From contig CANJXI010000008.1 in assembly GCA_947478785.1 (NCBI GenBank), forward strand, positions 1-64,000: a stretch of DNA of 64,000 nt, given 5' to 3'. The notes under the pieces were generated by a model that was not told where the DNA came from, searched no databases, and saw only the letters and a program-made list of their open reading frames with translations. Position 1 is the first letter of the stretch. The number at the start of each line of letters is the position of its first letter. Source of the stretch: Caulobacteraceae bacterium (GTDB lineage: Bacteria > Pseudomonadota > Alphaproteobacteria > Caulobacterales > Caulobacteraceae). The position numbers and the translations under genes are program-made. Shown here piece by piece: positions 9,391 through 20,239 of the stretch.

Positions 9391-9669
9391 ATGGCGGACG
9401 GCGGATTCGGGTTGCAGGAGACCTGGCCGGCCTGGCCCAGGCTCAACCAGGCGCTTGCGGCGCGCAGCTCGCTATGGGCGATCTGCCGATGCGGGCGCGA
9501 GGCGGTGATCGATCCCGGCGCCTGGGTCGGCCAGGGCCTGAGCCGCCAGGCCACCGCCCACCTGGAGACGCGTCTGCGATGCGTCTGCGGGGCCCGGCGC
9601 GCGCGGCTGGAGATTCGTGGCCTCGCCGAGGCGCCGGCCATGACCGGCGGCATCTACGTCTTCCGGTGA
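9391..9669 (+). CDS. Hypothetical protein with Cys pairs
   Basis: MADGGFGLQET...ICRCGR...RCVCGARRARLE; possible zinc knuckle-like CxC sites. Confidence 0.55.
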   Translation: MADGGFGLQETWPAWPRLNQALAARSSLWAICRCGREAVIDPGAWVGQGLSRQATAHLETRLRCVCGARRARLEIRGLAEAPAMTGGIYVFR

Positions 9670-9708
9670 GCCATCGCTCGCGCTAGCCTTCCGGGAGGGG
9701 AGGACGCC

Positions 9709-10343
9709 ATGACGTTGAAGGTGATCGGAGCCGGCTATGGCCGGACGGGGACCATGTCGCTGAAGCTCGCCCTGGAGCAGCTCGGCTTCGGCCCCTGCTA
9801 CCATATGGTCGAGGTGTTCAAGAATCCCGAGGCGCCGCAGTGGTGGGTCGAGGCCGCTGACGGCAAGCCAGACTGGGAGAAGATCTTCGCGGGTTATAAC
9901 GCCACCGTCGACTGGCCCAACGCCACCTTCTACGCCGAACTGGCGCAGGCCTATCCGCAGGCCAAGGTGATCCTCAGCGTGCGCGACCCGGAAGCCTGGT
10001 TCACCTCCACCCAAGCGACCATCTTCCCCGAGGTGCTGCCGGCCGACGATACGCCCTTCGGCCGGATGTTCCTGAAGGTGATCGCGCGGCTGTTCGACAA
10101 CCGCCTGCGTGACCACGACCACGTGATCGCCCAGTTCGATCGCCACAACGCGGGGGTCCGCGCGCGCATCCCGGCCGAGCGGCTACTGGTTTACGAGGCG
10201 GCGCAGGGCTGGGGTCCGCTGTGCGCGTTCCTTGGCGTCCCGGTTCCCGACGCCCCCATGCCCAAGGCCAATTCCACCGAGGACTTCCTGGCCATGCGCA
10301 AGGCCATGGCCGCCGGCCGCGAGGGGTCCGCGGCCGCGGCCCC

Positions 10344-10347
<4 letters not shown>
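9709..10347 (+). CDS. Sulfotransferase family protein (P-loop)
   Basis: GAGYGRTGTMSLKLALEQLGFGPCYHM, KVILSVRDPEAWF. Confidence 0.88.
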
Positions 10348-11555
<1,208 letters not shown>

Positions 11556-11604
11556 CGCTAGGCCAACACCCTGCTGGCGGACGGGGCTGGGACGGCCACC
11601 GCGA

Positions 11605-12846
11605 TCAGAACTCCGTCAGGCCGCGCCCGACGGTCTTGTCGAGATCGGCCTTGGTGGGGGAGGCCCCCGCCGTGAAATAGCCGGCGGCCTTCTTGGCCTC
11701 CATCTCCACCTTGGCGTCGCCCGGCACCAGACCGTCCGGGAGCGCCACCCGCTCCCCGACCTCGACGCCGCCTTCGACGAGCGCGTCGTACTTCAGATTG
11801 GACATCGAGACGAACCGGTCGATCCGCTCGATCCCCAGCCAGTGGATGACGTCGGGCATCAGTTGCTGGAAGCGCGCGTCCTGCACGCCCGCCACGCACG
11901 CCGTCCGCTCGAAATAGGTCGAGGCCTGGTCGCCGCCCGGCTGCCGCTTGCGGGCGTTGTAGACCAGGAATTTGGTCACCTCGCCCAGGCCGCGGCCCTC
12001 CTTGCGGTTGTAGACCACCAGGCCCGTTCCGCCGCCCTGGGCCTGCCGCGCAGCCTCCTCGATGCCGTGGGTCAGGTAGGGCCGGCAGCTGCAGATGTCG
12101 GAGCCGAAAACGTCGGAGCCGTTGCACTCGTCATGCACCCGGCAGGTGAGCGGGTAGCTCCGGTCGCCCAGCCGCGCGGGGTCGCCGAAGACATAGAGGG
12201 TGGTCCCGCCGATCGGCGGCAAGAAAACATCGATATCGGGCCGGGCGACCAGATCCGGATACATGCCGCCGGTCTCTTCGAACAGGGCGCGGCGCAGTTG
12301 CTGCTCCTCGATCCCGAAGCGCCCGGCGACGCCAGGCAGATGCCAAACCGGATCGATGGCCACCTTGGTCACGGCCACCTCGCCACCGGCGTGGATCACC
12401 TCGCCGTCGACGGCCAGGCGGCCCCTGTCGATAGCGCCCGCGATCTCGGGCAGGCTGATCCGCGCCTTGGTGACGGCGATGGTGGGACGGATGTCGATCC
12501 CCGCGGCCAGCTCGGTCGCGAAGTCTTCGGCCACCCGGTGACCCCAGGGATCGAGCGAGACGATCCGGCCCGCCTGGCTCCACTGGGGATGCGGGCCGAT
12601 CCTCGTCGCGGGATAGGTGTCGTTCAGATCGGGGCGGCTCTCCGCCGACATGGCGCCCGACGCGACGGCGAGGGCCCGATAGATGGAATAGGACCCGCCG
12701 TGGGCCCCGATGGCGTTTCGGTCGGGTCCGGCGTTGGAGGTTGCGATCACCGCCCCGCGCCCGCGCACCGTCGCGGCGCCCCAATGGATCGGAAACCGGC
12801 TCCCCGACGCGGAAAGCCGGATGTGGGACGTCCTCTTGCCCGACAT
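11605..12846 (-). CDS. GTP cyclohydrolase II-like protein, URC1 type
   Basis: CRVHDECNGSDVFGSDICSCRPYL zinc motif, YNRKEGRGLGEVTKF; extended N-terminus as in URC1 proteins. Confidence 0.85.
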   Translation of the reverse strand: MSGKRTSHIRLSASGSRFPIHWGAATVRGRGAVIATSNAGPDRNAIGAHGGSYSIYRALAVASGAMSAESRPDLNDTYPATRIGPHPQWSQAGRIVSLDPWGHRVAEDFATELAAGIDIRPTIAVTKARISLPEIAGAIDRGRLAVDGEVIHAGGEVAVTKVAIDPVWHLPGVAGRFGIEEQQLRRALFEETGGMYPDLVARPDIDVFLPPIGGTTLYVFGDPARLGDRSYPLTCRVHDECNGSDVFGSDICSCRPYLTHGIEEAARQAQGGGTGLVVYNRKEGRGLGEVTKFLVYNARKRQPGGDQASTYFERTACVAGVQDARFQQLMPDVIHWLGIERIDRFVSMSNLKYDALVEGGVEVGERVALPDGLVPGDAKVEMEAKKAAGYFTAGASPTKADLDKTVGRGLTEF

Positions 12847-12991
12847 GGAACGGATGGCGCCTCTGGAATCGAAGAAGGCCCCACAGGCGTCTCGCCGGCT
12901 TGGGGCCTTCGGGGTCAAAGAGTGCTCTCGACCACCGGGCTTGGCAAGGGACGCGGGGTTGCGCCATGTCCGCTATCCCGGCGGACGGCGG

Positions 12992-13011
12992 CCTAGGTAA
13001 ACCTACCTAGG
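12992..13011. promoter_or_regulatory. Perfect 8-4-8 palindrome CCTAGGTA-AACC-TACCTAGG between divergent genes (candidate operator)
   Basis: Direct sequence inspection; lies between URC1 start and histidine kinase start. Confidence 0.6.
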
Positions 13012-13052
13012 GGTTCGAACGGGGCTGTTCGCGAACGGCGTTGTGCGGGTAC

Positions 13053-13871
13053 ATGACCGCTGATCAGGAGACCAGGACCATCCTGCGCACGCCCGCCCCG
13101 CCGTCCGACCCGACCGCTCCCGACCCCACCGCCAATGAACGGCGGATGGCCGAACTGCAGGCCGAGTTGCTGCACGTCTCGCGGATCACCGCCATGGGCG
13201 ACATGGCCTCGGCGCTGGCCCACGAGCTGAACCAGCCGCTCTCGGCGATCGTCAACTATCTGAAGGGCTCATCGCGGCTGCTCGATGCGCCGGAAATACC
13301 CCGCGCCGAGCTCAAGGAGGCGCTTGAGAAGGCGGCCGAGCAGGCGCTCAGGGCAGGCACCATAATCCGCCGCCTGCGCGATTTCGTGGCCCGGGGCGAG
13401 ACCACCCGGCGCATGGAGAACCTGACCGAAGTGGTCCAGGAGGCCGGCGCGCTGGCCCTTATCGGCGCGCGGGGCGCAGGCGTGCAGGTGCGCTTCATCA
13501 ACGATCGCGGCGTCGACCTGGTGCTGGTCGACAAGGTGCAGATTCAGCAGGTGCTGCTGAACCTGATCCGCAATGGCGTCGACGCCATGACCGACAGTCC
13601 CCTGAAGGACCTCAGCATCACCGTCGAACCTGGTCCGGCCGGTTTCGCCCAGGTGATCGTGGCCGACAGCGGCCCGGGGGTGTCGCCAGATATCGCCAGC
13701 CAGCTCTTCCAGCCGTTCGTCTCCACCAAGCCCGCGGGCCTGGGCGTGGGCCTGTCGATCTCGCGCACCATCGTCGAGGCGCACGGCGGCCGGATCTGGG
13801 TCGAGACCGCGCCCGGCGGCGGCGCGGCCTTCCATCTCACCCTGCCGACGGACACGCCGGAAACGCTGTAA
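13053..13871 (+). CDS. Sensor histidine kinase, FixL-like kinase core without PAS domain
   Basis: RITAMGDMASALAHELNQPLSAIVNYLKG H-box; NLIRNGVDAM N-box; DSGPGV; GLGVGLSISRTIVEAHGG. Confidence 0.92.
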   Translation: MTADQETRTILRTPAPPSDPTAPDPTANERRMAELQAELLHVSRITAMGDMASALAHELNQPLSAIVNYLKGSSRLLDAPEIPRAELKEALEKAAEQALRAGTIIRRLRDFVARGETTRRMENLTEVVQEAGALALIGARGAGVQVRFINDRGVDLVLVDKVQIQQVLLNLIRNGVDAMTDSPLKDLSITVEPGPAGFAQVIVADSGPGVSPDIASQLFQPFVSTKPAGLGVGLSISRTIVEAHGGRIWVETAPGGGAAFHLTLPTDTPETL

Positions 13872-13882
13872 GGCCCAAGGGC

Positions 13883-15109
13883 TCAGGCGATCGCGCCGGC
13901 TTTCTTGAGCTCGTCCAGCTTCTCCCAACTGAGCCCCAGTTCGAGCAGCACCTCCTCGGTGTGCTCGGAGGCCTCGGGCGCCCGCGTCGCCCGCATGGGA
14001 GCATGGTCGAACTGTACCGGCCCACGGACCAGCTTCATCGGCGTGCCGCCGTCCTCCAGGTCGACCTCCATGATCATGTCGTTGGCCAGCGCCTGCTCGT
14101 CGGCGCCGAGCTCGATCAGGTTCTGCATCGGAGCCCAGGCGCCCTGCAGGTCGCGCAGACGCTCCCGCCAATGGGCCAGCGGATACTGCGCGAAGGTCTT
14201 GACCAGCAGGTCGCTCGACGCCTGCCAGTTCGCCATGATCGCCTCGGCCGTCGAAAAGCGAGGGTCGTCGGCGGCCTCGGGCACGCCCAGGCGGACAAAG
14301 GTGTCGCGGATGAACGGGCCGGGCGTCACCATGCACAGCGTCACGGCCCGACCATCGGACGTCGTGTAAATGCCCATCAGCGGCGCGTTCATGACGCCCC
14401 CGGACCGCGGCATCTCGGCCTGTAGCAGCACGTTCTTCTCCAAGGCCTGGGTCACGCCAGCCCCTGCCGCCCACCAGGCTGTGGCCAACAGGGACGCATC
14501 CACCTCGACCCCCTCGCCGGTCTGGCCTCGGTGGAAGAGGGCCGCCGCCACGCCGCCGGCGAGGTTCATGGCGCTGATCATGTCGCCGAACGCCGGCATG
14601 GTCTGCCAAAGGGGCGCTCCCAACTCGGGCGGCGTCAGGGTGGCGCCCATTCCACCCCGCGACCAGAACACCGTGCTGTCGAACCCCCGCCCCTCGCGCT
14701 CCGGCCCCTTGTCGCCGAGGCCGCTGCCTCGCGCGTAGACTATGCCCGGGTTGACGGCTCTTATATGTTCGACATCGAACCGGTTCTTCTGGCGAACCGC
14801 CGGCAGGGCGTTGGTCAAGAGCACGTCGGCCGTTCGCGCCAGTTCGTACAGCACCTCCTGGCCGCCGGGCGTGGACAGGTCGAGGCCGACGCTGCGCTTG
14901 CTGTGGTTGGGCTGTTGCAGGCCGGTCTGGCGCTGCGGATCGACATGCTGGCCGCCCATCCGGATAAAGCCGCGCTGGCCGTCGCCCCGGATGGGGTGTT
15001 CAATCTTGATGACCTCCGCGCCCCAGTCGGCGAGCAGCGCGCCCGCCGCCGGGACGAAGGTGTACTGCGCCACCTCGATGACCCGGACGCCCTTCAGGAC
15101 CTGCGTCAT
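13883..15109 (-). CDS. CaiB/BaiF (family III) CoA-transferase
   Basis: GVRVIEVAQYTFVPAAGALLADWGAEVIKIEHP, KRSVGLDLSTPGG. Confidence 0.93.
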   Translation of the reverse strand: MTQVLKGVRVIEVAQYTFVPAAGALLADWGAEVIKIEHPIRGDGQRGFIRMGGQHVDPQRQTGLQQPNHSKRSVGLDLSTPGGQEVLYELARTADVLLTNALPAVRQKNRFDVEHIRAVNPGIVYARGSGLGDKGPEREGRGFDSTVFWSRGGMGATLTPPELGAPLWQTMPAFGDMISAMNLAGGVAAALFHRGQTGEGVEVDASLLATAWWAAGAGVTQALEKNVLLQAEMPRSGGVMNAPLMGIYTTSDGRAVTLCMVTPGPFIRDTFVRLGVPEAADDPRFSTAEAIMANWQASSDLLVKTFAQYPLAHWRERLRDLQGAWAPMQNLIELGADEQALANDMIMEVDLEDGGTPMKLVRGPVQFDHAPMRATRAPEASEHTEEVLLELGLSWEKLDELKKAGAIA

Positions 15110-15579
15110 GCGCCGTTTGCTCCCAGCGGTTGTGGCAGGAGGTAGACGATCAGCCACCGGGCGGACGCCGCTGGCCTGTCGGCGCCTTCGATCTCCACCG
15201 TCAGGTCAAAGATCCCGCGCCATTTCAGCACATCAAGCTGCTCCACTCCGATCAGGTCAACGGCCACCCGGATCCGCGCGCCGACCTCGACCGGCGCGAT
15301 GAACCGGATCCGATCGAAACCATAGTTGAGCGCCGACCGCACGCCGTCGGGCATCGGCGTGAAGGGGCTGGCGAGCGAGATCGCCATGGAGAGCGTGAGC
15401 AGCCCCTGGGCAATCAGGTCATGCAGCCTGGGCTCGGCGGCCTCGTCCGCCGGCGCGTCCGCCCCGGGTTCTAGCGTCGCGCGCCCGAACGCCTTGACGG
15501 TCGCCAGATCGACCAGCGCCCAGTCCGAGACCCCCAGCCGGGAGCCGGCGCGCGAACGCAGGTCCTCTAGTGTGCCCAT
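15106..15579 (-). CDS. MaoC family dehydratase
   Basis: MaoC hotdog: IAQGLLTLSMAISLASPF..NYGFDRIRFIAPVEVGARIR. Confidence 0.88.
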   Translation of the reverse strand: MGTLEDLRSRAGSRLGVSDWALVDLATVKAFGRATLEPGADAPADEAAEPRLHDLIAQGLLTLSMAISLASPFTPMPDGVRSALNYGFDRIRFIAPVEVGARIRVAVDLIGVEQLDVLKWRGIFDLTVEIEGADRPAASARWLIVYLLPQPLGANGA

Positions 15580-15733
15580 GGGCAATTGGCCCTCCCCGGC
15601 TGATGGTGTGCGTCGCGGAGTAACCGCTTACGCCAGCGCTGAAACATTCCAACATCGAAAGCGCAACTTGTGGCCACGAGCCGGCCCCAAATGCGGCAGA
15701 ACCAGCAGGCCTCAGCTGCTGGGGACCGACCAC

Positions 15734-18700
15734 ATGGCATGGCTTTCCGAGGCGACCCGCACGCGGGCGCGGTCACGGGCGTTGCGAGCCGGGGTAAGCC
15801 TTCTGGCGCTGGCCTGGGGCGGACGGGCGCTGGGCCAGACCATGATCACCACGGCGATCGCGACGCCGGTCGCCACGGCCACCGCCGCGGCCGGCGCCCC
15901 GGACAACATCGCCATCACGTCCAGCGGTTCGATCAAGACCACCACGGCGGGCCCGCTGGTGACAATCAACAGCAGCAACACGGTCAGCAACGCGGGATCG
16001 CTGATCACGGTCGACGTCAGCGACACCACGGGCGTCCTGGTGGTGGGCGGCAACAGCGGCGCCGTCACCAACACCAACGTCATCACGCTCAACGAGTCCG
16101 CCACGGCGACCGACACCAACGGCGACGGAAACCTGGACGGGCCGTTCGCGAGCGGCTCCGGGCGGTATGGCCTCCGGGTGACCGGCCCCGGCACTTTCTC
16201 CGGCAACCTCGTCAACGCCACCGGCGGCGTCATCACCGCGCAGGGCAACGATTCCGCCGGCATATCCATCGAGACCAACCTCGCGGGCTCGGTCGTCAAC
16301 GCCGGGACGATCAGCGTGACTGGCGACCGGGTCGTGGGCGTCCGCACCACCGGAACAGTGAGCGGCGACGTTTCCTCCCTGGTCGGCCTGACAGCCACCG
16401 GCCTCTCGGCCCAGGGCCTGGCGGTGGGCGGCGACGTGGGCGGCGGGGTGGTCGTGGAAGGCGCGCTGACGGCCACCGGCTACCGCTACACGACACGCAG
16501 CACCGACGCTGCGGTGCTCTCCAAGCTGGGCGCCGACGACCTGTTGCAGGGCGGCCCCGCGGTTTCGATCGGCGCCAATGTGGCCAGGGGCTTCCTGGTG
16601 GGCGCGCCACCGGTGGTCGACGCCACCAATCCCGACGTGAACGGCAACGGCGTGCCCGACGCGGGCGAGGTGGCAGGGACGATCACCGCGTTCGGCGCCG
16701 CCCCCGCGGTGGTGATCGGTGCCGTCGGACGCAGTGTCACCCTGGGGGCCGTCGGGACCGGCTCGGACGCCTACGGGATCGTCAACCATGGGACGATCAT
16801 CGGCTCCGGCGTCTATGACGGCGTCAGCGCCACCGGCCTGCAACTGGGCGTGGCCGGCGGCGGCGCGGTGCTGACCACCGGCGGCCTCCACAACCTGGGC
16901 GCCATCACCGCCCAGAGCTACGCGGCGGACGCCACCGGCCTCGTCCTGAAGGCCGGCGCGGCCGTTCCGCTCATCCACAACGACGGCACCATCGGCGGCG
17001 CCCTGGCCTCTGATCAACAAGGCGCCACGGCGCGCGCCCTGCTGATCGAAGCCGGGGCGTCCAGCCCGGTCCTTCAAAACGCCGGCGGGATCGCCGCCCG
17101 GGTGGCCGGGCAAAAGGCCGATTCCTTGGCGATCACCGACCGGTCCGGAACCCTGACCGAGATCGAGAACGTGCGGACCATCTCGGCGCTGCGCTCGATC
17201 ACCGACGCAACAGCGGCCGTCACCGGACGCACCGTGGCCATCGACGTCTCGGCCAACACCTCCGGCGTGCATCTCGTGCAGACCGACATCAGCGGCGGCG
17301 CCACCCTGCCCGCGATCACCGGCGGCATCGCCTTCGGGTCGGGTGCGGACGTGATGGACATCCAGGCCGGGACCATCGCCGGCGATATTGCGTTCAGCGC
17401 GGGCGCCAATGCGCTGAACATCTCCGGCAATGCGACGGTGGCCGGCCGGCTGACCGCCACGGGCGGCACGCTGGGCCTTAACCTCGCGGCCGGCGCGCTG
17501 CAGATCAACGGCGTCGATCCCGTCAGCCTGACCAGCCTGAACATCGGCGCGGGTTCGACCCTCATCGTCACCGCCGACCCGGCCGCCGGCGCCGCGACGC
17601 GGCTCGACGTCGCCGGGACCGCCACCATCGCGAACGGCGCGAAGCTCGGGGTGCGGCTGGCCTCGCTGGCCAACGAGTCGAACACGTACACTTTGATCCG
17701 CGCAGATCACCTGACCGCCGGCGAGATCGATTCCAGCCTGCTGGGCGCGACGCCCTTTCTGTTCGACGCCAGCCTGCAGACCGACGCCATGGCCGGCACC
17801 GTGTCGCTGACCCTGGCGCGCAAGTCGGCCGCCGAACTGCAGCTCAACAGGCCGCTGACCGCCGCCTACGGCGCGATCGTCGCATCGGCCGACACCGATA
17901 CGGGCCTGCGCGGCCTGGTGCTGGCGCAGAACAACCGCGCGAACCTCGTCGGCCTCTTCAACCAGTTGCTGCCCAACTACAACGGCGGGGTGTTCCGCGC
18001 GACGGAAGCCGCCGCCAGGGCCTTCGCCCGGCCGCTCGACGACCGCCAGGATCCCGAGGGTGGCGGCGTCTGGGTCCAGGCGATCAATACGGGTGTTTTC
18101 GCCCAGGCCGGGACCGACGGCCAGGCCTACAAGAGCATCGGATTTGGCATGGTGACGGGCTACGAGCGGCCAGCCTCGAACCTGGGCGTCCTCGGCGCGA
18201 CCTTCGGCTTCTCGGCTGGCGGCGTGGATCCCAAGGGCGCCGCGGTCGATCAGAAGCTGACGGCCGACGTGGTCGACGCGGGTGTCTACTGGCGCGCCAC
18301 CGCCGGCGCCTTCAGCGCCAACGCGCGCCTGGCCGGCGACTATTTGCACGTCGGCAGCCATCGCGTCGTTAACGGCGTAGGCGCCGACGGCGCGCAGATC
18401 TCGCGGACCGCCAAGGCCGACTGGTCGGGGTATGGGGTCAACGGCCGGCTGATGGGCAGCTATGAGGCGCATATCGGCGGCCGCTTTTCCTGCGGCCCCA
18501 GGCCAGCGTCGACTACGTCCGCCTGGCGGAGGGCGCCTACACCGAGCACGGTGGCGGCGACGCCATGGACCTGGCGGTCGCCCACAGGACCAGTTCCAGC
18601 GCCTCGGCCGACGCGGGCGTAGCCGTCGGGGCCGTCTTCCAGAACGATCTGGCGCAATGGAGCCCCGAACTCATGGTGGGCTACCGCGACGTGGCGACCG

Positions 18701-18909
18701 AGCACATCGACGCCACCCGCGCGCACTTCGTTTCCGGCGTCACGGAGTTCGGCTTGCCCGCCAACCAGATCGGCGGACAGGGCGTGTTGGCCAGGGTGGC
18801 CTTGAAGGGCGAGAACAGCTCTGGCGGCTTCGCGGCCGAGGCCGGCGCCGAGCGCCGCGACGCGCTGACCATCTACGACCTGCGCCTGACCGCCCACCTG
18901 GCGTTCTAG
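15734..18909 (+). pseudogene. Autotransporter outer-membrane protein, apparently frameshifted near 18485-18488
   Basis: Signal-like N-terminus MAWLSEATRTRARSRALRAGVSLLALAWGGRALGQ; repetitive low-complexity passenger; beta-domain in frame 2 to ~18487 and continuing in frame 1 to DLRLTAHLAF (18909). Insertion of one T in TTTT restores YEAHIGGRFFLRPQASVDYVRLAEGAYTEHGGGDAMDLAVA. Confidence 0.85.
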
Positions 18910-19466
18910 GCCTCCAGCTCGATGTCCCAGTAGAGGTAGTCCAGCCAGCTCTGGTGCAGATGGTGGGGCGGGAAGCGGCGGCCGTGCTCCTGCAACTGGT
19001 AGGCGGTGGGACGCTGCGGCGCGTGGCGCGGATGCATGTGCGCTTCCTTGGGCGTGCGTCCACCCTTGGTCAGGTTACAGCGCGCGCAGGCCGTGACGAT
19101 GTTCTCCCAGGTGGTGCGCCCGCCACGCGAGCGGGGGATCACATGGTCGAAGGTCAGGTCCTCGGTAGCGCGGCAGTACTGGCAGGTGAAGGCGTCGCGC
19201 AGGAAGAGGTTGAAGCGGGTGAACGCCGGCGGCCGGTCCTGGGTCACGAAGTGCTTCAGCGATACCACGCTTGGCAGCTGCATCTCGAAGGACGGCGAGC
19301 GGATCACCTGATCGTAGGTCGAGACCACGTCGACCCGGTCAAGGAAAACCGCCTTGATGACGTCCTGCCAGGGCCAGAGTGAAAGCGGATAGTAACTGAG
19401 CGGTCGGAAATCGGCGTTGAGCACCAGCGCGGGCCAGCCGGAGGGGGCATGGCTAAGCACCTGCAT
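18906..19466 (-). CDS. HNH endonuclease family protein
   Basis: CQYCRATEDLTFDHVIPRSRGGRTTWENIVTACARCNLTKGGRTPKEA. Confidence 0.95.
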   Translation of the reverse strand: MQVLSHAPSGWPALVLNADFRPLSYYPLSLWPWQDVIKAVFLDRVDVVSTYDQVIRSPSFEMQLPSVVSLKHFVTQDRPPAFTRFNLFLRDAFTCQYCRATEDLTFDHVIPRSRGGRTTWENIVTACARCNLTKGGRTPKEAHMHPRHAPQRPTAYQLQEHGRRFPPHHLHQSWLDYLYWDIELEA

Positions 19467-19667
19467 CGCGGGACCTCCCGCGGGGCGCCTCAGCGCCTAT
19501 GGGGTACGCTTGTGAACTGAAGACTGAGCCCTCGATCGCACGGCGCCAGCGGTCCTGCCGCTGCAAGGATCAGCATAGGATAGATTCGGAGACATCTCCA
19601 TGACGCTTGCCGGACCTCGCCACACACGGACTGTGGGGCGAGGTTTATCGGCATCGCATCCGGGGTC

Positions 19668-19769
19668 TTAAGCGCCGACGAGGGCGGTGGCCGTGGCGAT
19701 CGTCAGGCCGAGGAACACGATGGCATAGGAGGCCAGGGTGTCGAGGGCGCGGTTCATTTGAAGCGACAT
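19668..19769 (-). CDS. Putative 33-aa membrane microprotein MSLQMNRALDTLASYAIVFLGLTIATATALVGA
   Basis: Start and stop read directly; AGAAGGA Shine-Dalgarno-like sequence upstream; one predicted TM helix; resembles 20000-20107. Confidence 0.6.
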   Translation of the reverse strand: MSLQMNRALDTLASYAIVFLGLTIATATALVGA

Positions 19770-19834
19770 GGTCCAGTTCCTTCTGTGTGGTTCCGGCGCC
19801 GGGGCCCGGTCGCCGCGTCCGATGTGGACAGTGC

Positions 19835-19853
19835 TTAGATAGCATCTATCTGA
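19835..19853. promoter_or_regulatory. Candidate operator TTAGATAG-CAT-CTATCTGA
   Basis: Near-perfect inverted repeat upstream of the 33-aa ORF. Confidence 0.5.
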
Positions 19854-19950
19854 ACGATGTCTAGATGACGATTTACAATGCACTGCTATGCATTTCTGCA
19901 TGCGCCTATAGCTGGGCTGTCAGCGACGTGCAGGCATGGCGGACACGAAA

Positions 19951-19976
19951 AAGGGGCCTCCGCGACGAGGCCCCTT
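19951..19976 (-). terminator. Rho-independent terminator for the 35-aa microprotein transcript
   Basis: AAGGGGCCTC-CGCGAC-GAGGCCCCTT, perfect 10-bp stem followed on the minus strand by a T-run (CCTTTTTCG). Confidence 0.8.
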
Positions 19977-19999
19977 CGATCAGCGCCGAACGGGGGAGG

Positions 20000-20107
20000 T
20001 CAGACGCCGACGGCGACCGCGAAGGCCGCGGAGATCGCCATCCCCAGGCCCAGGAAGAGGGCGGGGAAAAAGCGATCGAAAAAATAGGGTAGACGCGCGA
20101 GAGACAT
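20000..20107 (-). CDS. Putative 35-aa membrane microprotein MSLARLPYFFDRFFPALFLGLGMAISAAFAVAVGV
   Basis: Read directly from the sequence; AAAGGTG SD-like upstream, strong terminator downstream, single TM. Confidence 0.65.
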   Translation of the reverse strand: MSLARLPYFFDRFFPALFLGLGMAISAAFAVAVGV

Positions 20108-20166
20108 GACACACACCTTTGAGTTTGAACCCCTTGGGAGTGGGGACGTTTCTTATTTGAACAACG

Positions 20167-20219
20167 CTAAGATAGTGGATATCTAAGCGCCGTCAAGATA
20201 TCTATGCGGCGTTAAGATA
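20167..20219. promoter_or_regulatory. Cluster of TAAGATA/TATCTTA-like half sites (candidate TetR operator)
   Basis: CTAAGATA-gtgga-TATCTAAG (167-187), AAGATATCT (195-203), TTAAGATA (212-219) between microprotein and TetR. Confidence 0.55.
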
Positions 20220-20239
20220 AAGTTTAGGGTGGAAACCGA

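Noticed and set aside
15773-18472. 899-aa minus-strand ORF opposite the autotransporter
   Set aside because: Low-complexity R/G/A/D-rich translation typical of an antisense frame in high-GC DNA; sense frame has signal peptide and beta-domain.
18462-19382. 306-aa plus ORF spanning autotransporter end and HNH gene
   Set aside because: Out of frame with the beta-domain and antisense to the HNH gene.
19645-19845. 66-aa ORF MLSKHCPHRTRRPG... on the minus strand
   Set aside because: Different frame from the hydrophobic 33-aa ORF, Arg/Pro-rich, no credible start context.
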